The notes: generated by a model from the letters alone, not told the origin. A stretch of DNA of 62,111 nt from Pantoea eucrina (GCF_002095385.1 NZ_MIPP01000024.1:1-62111), one strand, 5' to 3'; counted from the stretch's first letter, positions 34,345 to 43,715 are shown. Numbers and translations are program-made.

Positions 34345-35022
34345 TCACCAGGCGAGCGCGTCACCTTTGTAATCAAGGTAGTGATGACCGCCCTCGCCGC
34401 GATAGCGCTGCAGCTGGGTAACCAGTCCTGCCGCGCTCTCTTCTGCCGTGATATCGGCGTTCTCGCCACCCATATCGGTTTTCACCCAGCCCGGATGCAG
34501 CGACAGCAGCGTCGCTCCCTGCGGCCGCATCTCTTTTGCCAGCGCGCGGCTCAGCATATTGAGTGCCGCCTTGCTGGCCGAGTAGAGCGGCATCGCGGCG
34601 ACGCGGTTTTCATTCAGGCTCGCCAGCTGTGACGTGGTGATCCCTACCACGCTCTGCTTATCACGCAGCAGCGGCAGCAGGCTCTCCGCCAGCCGCACCG
34701 GGGCTACCGCGTTGGTGAGAAATAGCTCGCTCAGCTCCGCATCCTCTGCCTGCTGCAGCTGCTGCGCATCCGGGCCAAAGATGCCGGCGTTGATCAGCAC
34801 CGCATCAAAATGCTCACCCTGTAACTGCTGCAGCAGCGCCGCACGCGCCGCGCCGTCGGTGATATCCAGCGCCAGCCAGCGCAGCCGATCGTGCTGGTAT
34901 GATACCGCCGTGCGGCGGAAGGTGGCGGTCACGTCCCAGCCCGCCTGTAAAAACTGCTGTACCACCGCAAGCCCGATCCCTTTTGAAGCACCGATAATCA
35001 ACGCACGTTGTGACTGGCTCAT
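34345..35022 (-). CDS. Short-chain dehydrogenase/reductase
   Basis: The 225-residue protein is a classical SDR: NAD(P)-binding GASKGIG near the N-terminus, NAGIFG, the catalytic Ser in ITTSQ, and YSASK with the catalytic Tyr and Lys. The ATG at 35022 has GGGAGAAAGGT directly upstream; the frame continues far upstream but that part is antisense/offset to mgtB. Substrate not predictable. It lies downstream of the mgtB unit, separated by a terminator. Confidence 0.88.
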   Translation of the reverse strand: MSQSQRALIIGASKGIGLAVVQQFLQAGWDVTATFRRTAVSYQHDRLRWLALDITDGAARAALLQQLQGEHFDAVLINAGIFGPDAQQLQQAEDAELSELFLTNAVAPVRLAESLLPLLRDKQSVVGITTSQLASLNENRVAAMPLYSASKAALNMLSRALAKEMRPQGATLLSLHPGWVKTDMGGENADITAEESAAGLVTQLQRYRGEGGHHYLDYKGDALAW

Positions 35023-35041
35023 ACCTTTCTCCCGGACAGAT

Positions 35042-35070
35042 AGCGAAACGGGCAGCGTATGCTGCCCGCG
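35042..35070 (-). terminator. Terminator of the mgtB unit
   Basis: CGGGCAGC and GCTGCCCG with loop of four (35049-35068) followed on the minus strand by TTTCGCTA. It lies just after the 28-residue ORF. Confidence 0.7.
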
Positions 35071-35075
35071 ATGAA

Positions 35076-35162
35076 CTAACGTAACACTAACGTTAGCACG
35101 GTAATCACCGTCATCATTAACACCAGGTGGCAGACCACCTTTGTCAGTTCCGGCTTTTTCAT
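35076..35162 (-). CDS. 28-residue membrane peptide downstream of mgtB (MgtU-like candidate)
   Basis: The frame reads MKKPELTKVVCHLVLMMTVI followed by a hydrophobic leucine/valine end, i.e. a basic start and one transmembrane helix. A very strong GGAGGAGCG ribosome site precedes the ATG, the start is 15 bases after the mgtB stop and a terminator follows, so it is almost certainly translated with mgtB. Salmonella makes a 28-residue peptide MgtU from the same position, which protects MgtB from FtsH. Homology to MgtU is inferred from size, context and topology only. Confidence 0.65.
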   Translation of the reverse strand: MKKPELTKVVCHLVLMMTVITVLTLVLR

Positions 35163-35177
35163 CGCTCCTCCTGCAGA

Positions 35178-37889
35178 TCAGAACCACTGACCAAAACGTT
35201 TGATGTAGAGGGTCTTCATGCCCTGCGCCACCAGGCAGTAACCGCACAGCGTCGCCACCAGCCACGGAAAGTAAGACCACGGCAGCGGCGTCAGCCCGAC
35301 GCTGGCCCCCAGCGATGAGAACGGCAGCAGGACGCCGGCGATCATGACGCAGGCGGTGGTCAGCAGCACCGGCAGCGCGGCGCGGCTCTGAATAAACGGG
35401 ATTTTGCGGGTGCGCAGCATATGCACCACCAGCGTCTGTGACAGCAGTCCCTCGACAAACCAGCCCGACTGAAACAGCGACTGCATCTCTGGCGTATTCG
35501 CGGCAAACACATACCACATCAGCGCAAAGGTGGTGATGTCGAACAGAGAAGAGGTCGGCCCGATCCACAGCATAAACCGTTTAATATTACGCGCGTCCCA
35601 CCTGCGCGGCTTCTGCAGAAACTCTTTGTCCAGTTTGTCCCACGGCATCGCCAGCTGCGAGATGTCATACATCAGGTTCTGAATCAGCAGGTGGATCGCC
35701 AGCATCGGCAGAAACGGAATAAACGCGCTGGCGACCAGCACCGAAAAGACGTTGCCAAAGTTAGAGCTGGCGGTCATGTTGAGGTACTTGATGATATTGC
35801 CGAAGGTCTCGCGCCCTTTGATGATCCCCTCCTCCAGCACCAGCAGATTTTTCTCCAGCAGAATGATATCGGAGGACTCTTTGGCGATATCCGCCGCGCT
35901 GTCTACGGAGATCCCGACATCGGCCGCGCGCAGCGCCGGGGCGTCATTGATGCCGTCGCCCAGGAAACCGACGGTATGCCCCTGCTGCTGCAGCGTCGTT
36001 ACAATGCGCGCCTTCTGCAGCGGCGTGAGTCTGGCAAACACCGCGCTCTGCTGCACAGCCTGTGCCAGCTGCTCGTCGCTCATCCGCGCCAGCTGCTCAC
36101 CGGTTACGATGGCGCCGCTGTCGATACCCACCTCTGCACAAATGCGCGCGGTCACCACCGGGTTATCTCCGGTCAGGACTTTTACCGCGACGCCGTTATC
36201 GCGCAGTGCGCTGACCGCCGGCGCGGCGCTGGCTTTGGGCGGATCCAGAAACGTCAGCAGCCCTTCTATAATGAGGTTCTGCTCATCCGCAACGTTCAGC
36301 GCCTGCTGCAGACCCGGCTCTTTAAGTACGCGGCTTGCCACCAGCAGCACGCGAAAACCCTGCTGATTATACCCGTGCGCCAGCGCCAGCAGCTCCGCGC
36401 GCCGGGCCTCATCCAGCGGCTGAATCAGCCTGCCCTCACGCTCTGCCACCGCGATGCTGAGCATCTCTTCAACTGCACCTTTGCAGATCAGCAGCTGCTG
36501 GTTAAGCCGGCGGTTGTGTACCACGACCGACACGCGCCGCCGGACAAAATCAAACGGCAGCTCATCGATTTTGCTCCACGCGTCGCTGACCGCACTGCCC
36601 AGGCGCGCGCCGCCATAGTGCAGAATGGCGCGATCGATCGGATTCGCGGTACTGCTCTGATAAAGGCTGTTGAGCCAGCTCAGCATCAGCACGCGGCTGT
36701 TCTCCACCCCGGCGCAGTCGACGTGCTGTGCCAGCGTAATGTTGTCCTGCGTCAGCGTGCCGGTTTTGTCCGTACACAGCACATCCATCGCGCCCAGGTT
36801 CTGAATCGCGTTCAGGCGTTTCACAATCACCTTGCGCCGCGACATGGCGATAGCCCCTTTTGCCAGATTAGAGCTGACAATCATCGGCAGCATCTCTGGC
36901 GTCAGACCCACCGCGACCGCCAGCGCAAACAGAGAGGCTTCCAGCCAGTCGCCTTTGGTGAAGCCGTTAAGCAGCAATACCACCGGCACCATCACCAGCA
37001 TAAAGCGGATCAGCAGCCAGCTGACGCTGTTTACTCCGCGATCGAACGCCGTCTGGCTGCGTTTACCGGTCAGCGATGTCGCCAGCGTGCCGAAATAGGT
37101 ATCGCTACCGGTGGCGACGACCACCCCTTTTGCGCTGCCGCTGGCTACGCTGGTCCCCATCAGGCAGATGCTGCCGATCTCCAGCAGCGACCTCCCCGCT
37201 TCATGCGCGCCGGCCGCTTTACTGGTGACGTGATCGGTGATGTCATATTTTTCCACCGGCAGCGACTCACCGGTCAGGATCGCCTGACTGATAAACAGAT
37301 CGCGCGATTCCAGCAGGCGAATATCGGCCGGCACCAGATCGCCTGCGGAAAGACAAACGATATCGCCCGGCACCAGCGAGCCGGTATCCACTCCCCTGCG
37401 CACCGGCGACGCCTGCAGCGAGGGGCGTCGTACCACCGTTGCGGTGGTGCGCACCATCGATTTCAGCGCCTGCGCCGCTTTATTGGTACGAAATTCCTGC
37501 CAGAAGCGCAGCAGTCCGCTCAGCGTGACCATGGTGAGGATGATTGCGATACCGGTCAGATCGGTCTCCCCGCCCTGCCGCCGCGGGATCCAGTAGTCAG
37601 TAAAAAAACTCACCGCGGCCAGCGCCATCAGCACATAGATAAATGGATTGCTGAACGCCTGCAGCAGCTGCAGCAGCGCCGGTGGCGCGTCAATATGCCG
37701 GGCATCGTTAGGGCCATAGCGGCGCAGACGTGCCGCAGCTTCTTCTTCGGTCAGGCCGGTAGCCTGACTGCACAGCCGTACCAGCGTTTCATCCGCAGTA
37801 AAGCCTGCTTCCTGTTCAATACGGTAACGCGGCGACTGCAGATCCTTTTTCCGGTTATTCCGCTGCAGATTATATTTCATATTGTTCAT
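35178..37889 (-). CDS. mgtB: Magnesium-transporting P-type ATPase MgtB/MgtA family
   Basis: The 903-residue P3-type ATPase imports Mg2+ at low magnesium. An N-terminal cytoplasmic segment, the TGES actuator motif (LTGESLPVEKYD), the phosphorylation motif DKTGTLTQDN, KVLTGDNP and GDGINDAPALRAADVGISVD are all present, with about ten membrane segments (for example PFIYVLMALAAVSFFTDYW). It is closer to Salmonella MgtB than MgtA by eye. A structured leader with a proline-rich peptide lies upstream and a small membrane peptide downstream. No mgtC is present beside it. Confidence 0.93.
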   Translation of the reverse strand: MNNMKYNLQRNNRKKDLQSPRYRIEQEAGFTADETLVRLCSQATGLTEEEAAARLRRYGPNDARHIDAPPALLQLLQAFSNPFIYVLMALAAVSFFTDYWIPRRQGGETDLTGIAIILTMVTLSGLLRFWQEFRTNKAAQALKSMVRTTATVVRRPSLQASPVRRGVDTGSLVPGDIVCLSAGDLVPADIRLLESRDLFISQAILTGESLPVEKYDITDHVTSKAAGAHEAGRSLLEIGSICLMGTSVASGSAKGVVVATGSDTYFGTLATSLTGKRSQTAFDRGVNSVSWLLIRFMLVMVPVVLLLNGFTKGDWLEASLFALAVAVGLTPEMLPMIVSSNLAKGAIAMSRRKVIVKRLNAIQNLGAMDVLCTDKTGTLTQDNITLAQHVDCAGVENSRVLMLSWLNSLYQSSTANPIDRAILHYGGARLGSAVSDAWSKIDELPFDFVRRRVSVVVHNRRLNQQLLICKGAVEEMLSIAVAEREGRLIQPLDEARRAELLALAHGYNQQGFRVLLVASRVLKEPGLQQALNVADEQNLIIEGLLTFLDPPKASAAPAVSALRDNGVAVKVLTGDNPVVTARICAEVGIDSGAIVTGEQLARMSDEQLAQAVQQSAVFARLTPLQKARIVTTLQQQGHTVGFLGDGINDAPALRAADVGISVDSAADIAKESSDIILLEKNLLVLEEGIIKGRETFGNIIKYLNMTASSNFGNVFSVLVASAFIPFLPMLAIHLLIQNLMYDISQLAMPWDKLDKEFLQKPRRWDARNIKRFMLWIGPTSSLFDITTFALMWYVFAANTPEMQSLFQSGWFVEGLLSQTLVVHMLRTRKIPFIQSRAALPVLLTTACVMIAGVLLPFSSLGASVGLTPLPWSYFPWLVATLCGYCLVAQGMKTLYIKRFGQWF

Positions 37890-38138
37890 GTGACACCCCG
37901 ATGGTGTTATTCAGGCGAGCGCTATCCTGCGCCAGACGCATAATAAACAGAGAGCCTGATAATTAATCAGCACGCTGAACCCGCAATTATCGGGCAAAAA
38001 GATGACGCGCTTTTAATTAATAAAAAGCGTGACGATCCCGCACCAGATAAAAGTGAGCCAGTGAATTTGTATGGCGTAATGTCTGACTGAAAATACGCAG
38101 TCAGGTTTAACGCGCAGCAGACAGGTGCACGCTGAGGA
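37890..38138 (-). promoter_or_regulatory. Structured leader of mgtB
   Basis: About 250 bases separate the leader-peptide stop from the mgtB ATG. Visible hairpins on the minus strand include CGCTTTT/AAAAGCG (around 38005-38030) followed by a CATCTTTTTG tract, CCCG/CGGG around 37979-37993, and CTGATAATTAATTATCAG-like symmetry around 37956-37970. In enteric mgtA/mgtCBR leaders such alternative stems control elongation in response to Mg2+, proline and charged tRNA. The mechanism here is inferred. Confidence 0.5.
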
Positions 38139-38147
38139 TCAGCGTGC
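38127..38147 (-). terminator. Stem overlapping the leader-peptide stop (attenuator candidate)
   Basis: GCACGCTGA and TCAGCGTGC form a nine-pair stem with a three-base loop (38127-38135 and 38139-38147), covering the TGA of the leader peptide. A ribosome stalled in the peptide would change its formation. Confidence 0.55.
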
Positions 38148-38189
38148 GCATCGGGGCGGTGGAAATAGCGCGTTGTAAATCAGAGACAT
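38139..38189 (-). CDS. Proline-rich leader peptide of mgtB (MgtL/MgtP-like)
   Basis: A 16-codon frame MSLIYNALFPPPRCAR has GGGAG six bases before the ATG and lies at the start of the mgtB leader. Three successive proline codons match the logic of MgtL and MgtP, whose slow proline translation raises expression of the Mg transporter. Confidence 0.55.
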   Translation of the reverse strand: MSLIYNALFPPPRCAR

Positions 38190-38689
38190 AATAACTCCCG
38201 CGAACCTGTATTGGTTATCAGCATTGAGTGTCCGGGAGCATTCTGCAGAAAACAGAACGTGCCGCCCGCCAGAGTGGCAAGCAGCAGGAAAAGGATCCGT
38301 GCGTCAGCTTGCCCTGTATCGCCATCGATAAAGTTGACTGTTCAACGAGATCCTCCAGATAGTTAATTGCCGTTATTATATTTACGCAGTTAATGAAGTA
38401 AAGATGAATATAGCGCATGAGCGTTTTATCTAAATTTTGTTGCCGTTTGGTTGAGCAAGCTATTAACGATCTGCGACAGTCGCCCCATTCATCGGGAGAA
38501 AAGCCGGGGGCTGAAACATTTCTGAAAAAGCGTATCTGATGCGTACTATGCTGGTTATTAGCGGCCATAACCCTTATAACAGAGCCGCCGGGCTTAGAAC
38601 CTAAAAGCATATGCATAGCCATAAATAGACTATTCTTCACTGGTACGCTCTCGTAAACTCGCGTTACTTTTTTAAGGCAAGGAAACAAC
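38190..38689. other. Divergent promoter region between mgtB and the ABC importer
   Basis: A minus-strand frame spans 38218-38853 but runs into the antisense of the next gene and has no family support. I looked for two GTTTA half-sites of a PhoP box and found none convincing. AAGGAAAC precedes the start at 38690. Confidence 0.5.
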
Positions 38690-40258
38690 ATGAAAAAAAT
38701 TATTCCCTCACTGCTGGCGCTGTCGCTGGTGGCCGCCTTCTCTGCGCACGCTGTCACACCCAAAGATACGCTGGTGATTGCACAGTCTACCGATGATGCT
38801 GACAGCTTCGATCCGGCGCAGGGTTTTGAACTCACCACGGTACAGTCATTCACTAATATCTATCAGCGTCTGGTTCAGTCCGATCCGCAAAACCCGACTG
38901 ACCTGAAACCGACGCTGGCGACCTCATGGCAGCCGGGCAGCGATAACCGCAGCCTGACGTTTGAGCTGCGTAAAGATGCGACCTTTGCCAGCGGCAACCC
39001 GCTGCGCCCGGAAGATGTGATCTTCTCGCTGGGTCGCGTGGTTAAACTCAATCTTGACCCCTCTTTTATCCTGACGCAGCTCGGCTGGAATAAAGATAAC
39101 GTTGATAGCTTCCTGAAAAAGGTGGATGACCAGCACGTACAGATCAGCTGGAACGCTAACGTCAGCCCGGCCTATGTGCTGAGCCTGCTCTCGGCACCGG
39201 TCTCTTCTATCATCGATGAAAAAACGGCGCAGGCTAATGCGAAAAACGGTGATTTCGGTCATGCGTGGCTGGGCACTCACTCTGCCGGCAGCGGCCCGTA
39301 TCAGATCCGCAAAGTTGTGCTGCATGAAGCGGTTCTGCTGACGGCAAACCCCTCTTCTCCCGCCGGCGCGCCGAAGCTGAAGAACATTCTGATCAAAAAC
39401 GTACCGGAGCCTGCGGCGCGCCGCCTGCTGCTGGAACAGGGTGATGTGGATATCGCACGTAACCTGGGCGCTGACCAGATTGCCGCGCTAAAAGGCAAGG
39501 CGGGCGTCAAAACTGACGCGATCCCGATGGCGTCGCTCTATTACATTCAGTTTAACGTCGGCAAAGATCCGGTGCTGAAAAATCCGGCGCTGTGGGAAGC
39601 GGCACGCTACCTGTTCGATTATAAAGGCATTGCCGATAACCTGCTGAAAGGGCAGTTTGAAGTGCATCAGACCTTCCTGCCAAAAGGCTTCCTGGGCGCG
39701 CTGAATGAAACGCCATACAGCTACGATCCGGAAAAAGCCAAAGCGATTCTGAAGAAAGCGGGCCTGACCAATGTGAGCTTTACCCTCTCCACCAGCAATC
39801 AGCCGCCTTATCTTGATATCGCTCAGGCGCTGCAGGGCAGCTTTGCGAAGGGCGGCGTAAAAGTTGAGGTACAGCCGGGCCTCAGCTCTGAAGTCTCAAC
39901 GCGCGTTAAAGCGCATCAGTTTGAAGCGACTCTGAACGCCTGGGGTGCCGATTATTTCGATCCCAATACCAACGCCGCCTCATTTGCCTATAACCCGGAA
40001 GATGGCAGCAAAACCATCGCCTACCGCTCTGACTGGCACATTCCGGAGCTGAGCAAGCAGACGCTGGCTGCCACAGCGGAAGCGGACAGCAACAAACGCG
40101 CAGAGCTGTACCAGGCGATGCAGCGCGAAGTGCTGAAAAACTCCCCGTACGTGATTGGCCTGCAGGCGCGTAATCTGGTTGCGCTGCGCGACAATCTGAA
40201 AGGCTATGTGCAGGGTATTAACCCCGATATGGTCTATTACGCGCAGGTCTCTAAATAA
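38690..40258 (+). CDS. Peptide/opine-type ABC transporter substrate-binding protein
   Basis: The 522-residue protein belongs to the SBP_bac_5 family (DppA/OppA/NikA type). It has a signal peptide (MKKIIPSLLALSLVAAFSAHA) and family motifs such as LKPTLATSWQ, GNPLRPEDVIFSLGR, GSGPYQI and FNVGKDPVLKNPALWEAARYLFDY. It delivers an oligopeptide, opine, glutathione or metal-chelate ligand to the two permeases; the ligand is not predictable. It starts a five-gene operon with overlapping ends. Confidence 0.88.
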   Translation: MKKIIPSLLALSLVAAFSAHAVTPKDTLVIAQSTDDADSFDPAQGFELTTVQSFTNIYQRLVQSDPQNPTDLKPTLATSWQPGSDNRSLTFELRKDATFASGNPLRPEDVIFSLGRVVKLNLDPSFILTQLGWNKDNVDSFLKKVDDQHVQISWNANVSPAYVLSLLSAPVSSIIDEKTAQANAKNGDFGHAWLGTHSAGSGPYQIRKVVLHEAVLLTANPSSPAGAPKLKNILIKNVPEPAARRLLLEQGDVDIARNLGADQIAALKGKAGVKTDAIPMASLYYIQFNVGKDPVLKNPALWEAARYLFDYKGIADNLLKGQFEVHQTFLPKGFLGALNETPYSYDPEKAKAILKKAGLTNVSFTLSTSNQPPYLDIAQALQGSFAKGGVKVEVQPGLSSEVSTRVKAHQFEATLNAWGADYFDPNTNAASFAYNPEDGSKTIAYRSDWHIPELSKQTLAATAEADSNKRAELYQAMQREVLKNSPYVIGLQARNLVALRDNLKGYVQGINPDMVYYAQVSK

Positions 40259-41310
40259 TGTCCGTATCTGCTTCACAGACCGGGTTCGCCCGGTCACTCT
40301 GGCAGCGCGGCAGCCGCCTTGTCACCAGCCTGCTCTCGCTGCTGGTGACGCTGCTCGGGCTGCTGGCGTTTACCTTTATGCTGTCGCACCTCTCACCGGT
40401 CGATCCGGTGCAGCAGATTGCCGGCGATCACGCCAGCGAAGCGACCTACGCGCAGGTGCGGCACGATCTCGGACTTGACCAGCCGGTGCTGGTGCAGTTC
40501 TGGCGCTATATCAGCCACCTCGCGCGCGGCGATTTGGGTCTCTCTCATCTGACAAATCAGCCGGTGAGCGCCGACCTGCTGCGTACCTTCCCGGCCACGA
40601 TTGAGCTGGCCACCTGCGCGATGATCTTTGCCGCCGTGTTTGGCGTGGCGCTGGCGCTGCTGGCGGCGTGGAAGCCGGGCAGTGTTATCGACAACGTGGC
40701 GCGTTTTATTTCGCTGCTGGGCTATTCGGTGCCGGTGTTCTGGCTTGGGCTGCTGGGCCTGCTGCTGTTCTACGCGGTGCTGCACTGGTCAGCCGGACCG
40801 GGCCAGCTGGATGATATCTGGGTCTATACGCTGGAACCCAAAACCGGCTTTGTGCTGATCGACAGCTGGCTCTCCGGCGATCCGGAGATGTTCCGTAACG
40901 CGATTGCGCACCTCTGGCTGCCGGTCGTGATCCTCGGTCTGCTGGCGATGGCGGGCATTACCCGCCTGCTGCGTGCGGCGCTGCTCGAAGAGAGCAGCAA
41001 AGAGTATGTGGTACTGGCACGCGCAAAAGGCGCAGGCCGCACGCGCATCCTGCTGCGTCATATCCTGCCCAACGTCACCGGTACGCTGATCACCGTGATT
41101 GCGCTCTCGTATGCCACGCTGCTGGAAGGCTCGGTGCTAACAGAGACCGTATTCGCGTGGCCGGGCGTGGGGCGCTATATGACCAACGCCCTGTTCTCAG
41201 CGGATGTGCCGGCTATCCTTGGCGCCACGCTGCTGATTGGCGGCTGCTTTATTCTGCTTAACGCCGTGGCTGACGCCCTGACCTGGTTAACCGATCCGAG
41301 AACCCGATGA
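40258..41310 (+). CDS. ABC transporter permease, DppB type
   Basis: The 350-residue inner-membrane protein has about six transmembrane segments and the DppB/NikB layout: an N-terminal helix (LLSLLVTLLGLLAFTFML), GDLGLSHLTNQPV and the EAA-type loop (YVVLARAKGAGRTRILLRHILPN), which contacts the ATPases. It overlaps the substrate-binding gene stop by one base and the next permease by four. Confidence 0.9.
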   Translation: MSVSASQTGFARSLWQRGSRLVTSLLSLLVTLLGLLAFTFMLSHLSPVDPVQQIAGDHASEATYAQVRHDLGLDQPVLVQFWRYISHLARGDLGLSHLTNQPVSADLLRTFPATIELATCAMIFAAVFGVALALLAAWKPGSVIDNVARFISLLGYSVPVFWLGLLGLLLFYAVLHWSAGPGQLDDIWVYTLEPKTGFVLIDSWLSGDPEMFRNAIAHLWLPVVILGLLAMAGITRLLRAALLEESSKEYVVLARAKGAGRTRILLRHILPNVTGTLITVIALSYATLLEGSVLTETVFAWPGVGRYMTNALFSADVPAILGATLLIGGCFILLNAVADALTWLTDPRTR

Positions 41311-42164
41311 CTCAACAACTTCACGAACTGGAAAGCGTGCGTCCGCGTCGTCGTCGGGCGCGCGTGACTTCCCTCTCCATCGGCCTGACGCTGGTGGTGA
41401 TTCTGATTGCGATGGCGCTGCTGGCACCCTGGCTGGCCCCGTTCGATCCGAATGTGCAGACCATTAACCAGCGCCTGCTGCCGCCCTCCGCCCTGCACTG
41501 GTTTGGCACCGACGGCTTTGGCCGCGACCTGCTGTCGCGCGTGATTTACGGTGCGCGCCCGACGCTGCTGCTGGTGTCGCTGATTCTGGTACTGACGATC
41601 CCGGTGGGATTACTGATTGGTATTACCGCCGGTTACGTCGGCGGCTGGACCGAGCGCGTGCTGATGCGCATTACCGATATTTTCCTGTCGCTGCCGAACC
41701 TGGTGATTGCGCTGGCGCTGGTCGCCATGCTCGGTCCGGGCCTGATGAATGGCGCGCTGGCGCTGGCGCTGACCAGCTGGCCGCCGTTTGCCCGCCAGGC
41801 GCGTGCAGAGACGCTGGCGCTGCGCCGCAGCGACTATCTTGCCGCCGCACGCATGCAGGGTATCACCGGCCTGCGGCTGATGTTCGGCCATATTCTGCCG
41901 CTCTGCCTGCCGACTGCCGTTGTGCGTGCTGCGCTCAGCCTCGGCGGTATTATTCTCTCCGCTGCCGGTCTCGGCTTCCTCGGTATGGGCGTACAGCCCC
42001 CTACTGCCGAGTGGGGCTCGATGGTTGCTGAAGGGAGTAAAGTGATTTTCGATCAGTGGTGGGTGGCGGCTGCGCCCGGCGCTGCGATTCTGTTCGCCAG
42101 CCTGGCGTTTAACCTGACAGGCGACGGCCTGCGCGATCGACTGGATACCCGCCATGCCAAATGA
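41307..42164 (+). CDS. ABC transporter permease, DppC type
   Basis: The 285-residue partner permease has the N-terminal OppC_N helix (LVVILIAMALLAPWLAPFDP), the HWFGTDGFGRDLLSRVIYGAR motif typical of DppC/NikC, and the EAA loop (YLAAARMQGITGLRLMFGHILP). It overlaps the first permease as ATGA and the first ATPase gene by 11 bases. Confidence 0.9.
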   Translation: MTQQLHELESVRPRRRRARVTSLSIGLTLVVILIAMALLAPWLAPFDPNVQTINQRLLPPSALHWFGTDGFGRDLLSRVIYGARPTLLLVSLILVLTIPVGLLIGITAGYVGGWTERVLMRITDIFLSLPNLVIALALVAMLGPGLMNGALALALTSWPPFARQARAETLALRRSDYLAAARMQGITGLRLMFGHILPLCLPTAVVRAALSLGGIILSAAGLGFLGMGVQPPTAEWGSMVAEGSKVIFDQWWVAAAPGAAILFASLAFNLTGDGLRDRLDTRHAK

Positions 42165-42987
42165 GTTATTGATTGATGCCCGCGGGCTGAGCATCCGCAG
42201 CGGCGACGCGCTGCTGGTGGATAACATCAGCTTTCAGATTGGCCGCGAACGCGTGGCGCTGGTCGGTGAGTCCGGCTCCGGCAAATCGCTTACCGCACGC
42301 TCGCTGATGGGCCTGCTCTCCCCTTCCCTGCAGCTGCAGGCTGAACGTCTGCGGATTGCCGGTGCTGATGCTCAGCGTCTGCAAGAGCGTGACTGGATCA
42401 CGCTGCGCGGCGGAAAAGTAGCGATGGTGATGCAGGACCCGAAATATGCGCTTAACCCGACGCGCACCATCGGCTGGCAGGTAGAAGAGCCGCTGATTTT
42501 ACATCGCAAGCTGAGCCGCGCTGAGCGACGCGAGAAAGTGTGTGAGATGCTGGCTGCCGTTGGCCTGCCTGAACCGCGTCAGCTGATGAAGCGCTATCCG
42601 CACCAGCTCTCCGGCGGCATGGGTCAGCGCGTGATGCTGGCGATTGCGCTGATTACCGATCCGGAACTGCTGATTGCCGACGAGCCAACCTCCGCGCTCG
42701 ATCACGCCATGCGCGATCAGGTGCTGGCGCTGATCCGCCGGCTGGTGGAGCAGCGTAATATGGGGCTGCTGCTGATCAGTCACGATCTGCAGCAGGTCTC
42801 AGAGCACTGCGAACGGGTGATGGTGATGTATAAGGGCCGGCTGCTTGATACGCTGCCTGCCGCACAGCTCTCTCATGCTACCCACCCCTATACCCGCACG
42901 CTGTGGGCCTGTCGTCCCGGTAAGGCGACGCACGGCGAACGTCTGCCGGTGCTGGATCGCGCCGCGCTGGAGAGAGAGAATGATTGA
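42154..42987 (+). CDS. ABC transporter ATP-binding protein, DppD type
   Basis: The 277-residue ATPase shows Walker A GESGSGKS, Q loop (VMQDPKYALNP), signature LSGGMGQRVMLA and Walker B LLIADEPTSALD, then the H-loop SHDLQQV and a short C-terminal extension (THPYTRTLWACRPG) of the oligopeptide subclass. The signature has MGQR as in several NikD/DppD proteins. It overlaps both neighbours. Confidence 0.9.
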   Translation: MPNELLIDARGLSIRSGDALLVDNISFQIGRERVALVGESGSGKSLTARSLMGLLSPSLQLQAERLRIAGADAQRLQERDWITLRGGKVAMVMQDPKYALNPTRTIGWQVEEPLILHRKLSRAERREKVCEMLAAVGLPEPRQLMKRYPHQLSGGMGQRVMLAIALITDPELLIADEPTSALDHAMRDQVLALIRRLVEQRNMGLLLISHDLQQVSEHCERVMVMYKGRLLDTLPAAQLSHATHPYTRTLWACRPGKATHGERLPVLDRAALEREND

Positions 42988-43645
42988 GTTATCAAACCTG
43001 AGCGTTGCCCATAAGCACGGCTATGAGCTGCGTACCGTGGTGCACGACGTCTCCCTGCAGGTCGCTGCCGGTGAGTGTTTTGGTCTGGTTGGCCCATCCG
43101 GCTGCGGCAAATCGTCGCTGCTGTGGGTGCTGGCCGGTCTGAATCCGCACTGGCAGGGCGAGATGACGCTGGCGCAGACGGCAGTCCAGCCGGGCAAAGC
43201 CTTTACCGGCCAGCTGCGACGCGATGTGCAGATGGTGTTTCAGGATCCGTATGCCTCGCTGCATCCGCGCCATCGCCTGCGCCGCACGCTGGCGGAGCCG
43301 CTGAAGTTGTTAAAGCGCGATAATATCGATGACCGCATCGACGCAGGCTTTCGTCACGTGGGTCTCGATCCGGCGCTGGCGAACCGCTATCCGCATCAGC
43401 TCTCGGGCGGACAGCGCCAGCGCGTGGCGATTGTGCGCGCGCTGCTGCTGGAACCTAAAATCCTGCTGCTGGATGAACCGACATCGGCGCTGGATATGTC
43501 AGTTCAGGCGGAAATCCTCAACCTGCTGAACGATCTCAAACAGAACGACGGGCTGACCATGGTGCTGGTCAGCCACGATCCGGACGTTATCGATCATATG
43601 TGCGACCGCGCGGCGCATATGGCGCAGGGACGGATCGTGGGCTAA
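42980..43645 (+). CDS. ABC transporter ATP-binding protein, DppF type (short)
   Basis: I start it at the ATG at 42980 with GAGAGAGA upstream, overlapping the first ATPase by eight bases. The 221-residue protein has Walker A GPSGCGKS, QMVFQDPYASLHPRHRL, LSGGQRQRVAIVRAL, ILLLDEPTSALD and SHDPDVIDH. It lacks the C-terminal oligopeptide-binding extension found in DppF, ending soon after the D-loop region, so it is closer in size to NikE-like proteins. Confidence 0.88.
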   Translation: MIELSNLSVAHKHGYELRTVVHDVSLQVAAGECFGLVGPSGCGKSSLLWVLAGLNPHWQGEMTLAQTAVQPGKAFTGQLRRDVQMVFQDPYASLHPRHRLRRTLAEPLKLLKRDNIDDRIDAGFRHVGLDPALANRYPHQLSGGQRQRVAIVRALLLEPKILLLDEPTSALDMSVQAEILNLLNDLKQNDGLTMVLVSHDPDVIDHMCDRAAHMAQGRIVG

Positions 43646-43687
43646 CGGCGCAAGGGTCCCGGGTCGCATATGCCTGCATCACATCTG

Positions 43688-43715
43688 CAGGGTGCGCATT
43701 TATGCGCACCTCGTA
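43688..43715. repeat. Palindromic repeat, copy upstream of speG
   Basis: CAGGGTGCGCATTTATGCGC then ACCTCGTA. It is the same family as the cluster at 44317-44489: a GCGCAT-n-ATGCGC palindrome flanked by short G and C runs. Confidence 0.75.

Noticed and set aside
35691..37943. 750-codon frame on the plus strand opposite mgtB
   Set aside because: Mirror frame of a strongly conserved ATPase gene; composition rich in R, H and Q and no family similarity.
38218..38853. 211-codon minus-strand frame between mgtB and the ABC importer
   Set aside because: Begins inside the antisense of the substrate-binding gene, covers the promoter region and shows no family motif or ribosome site.
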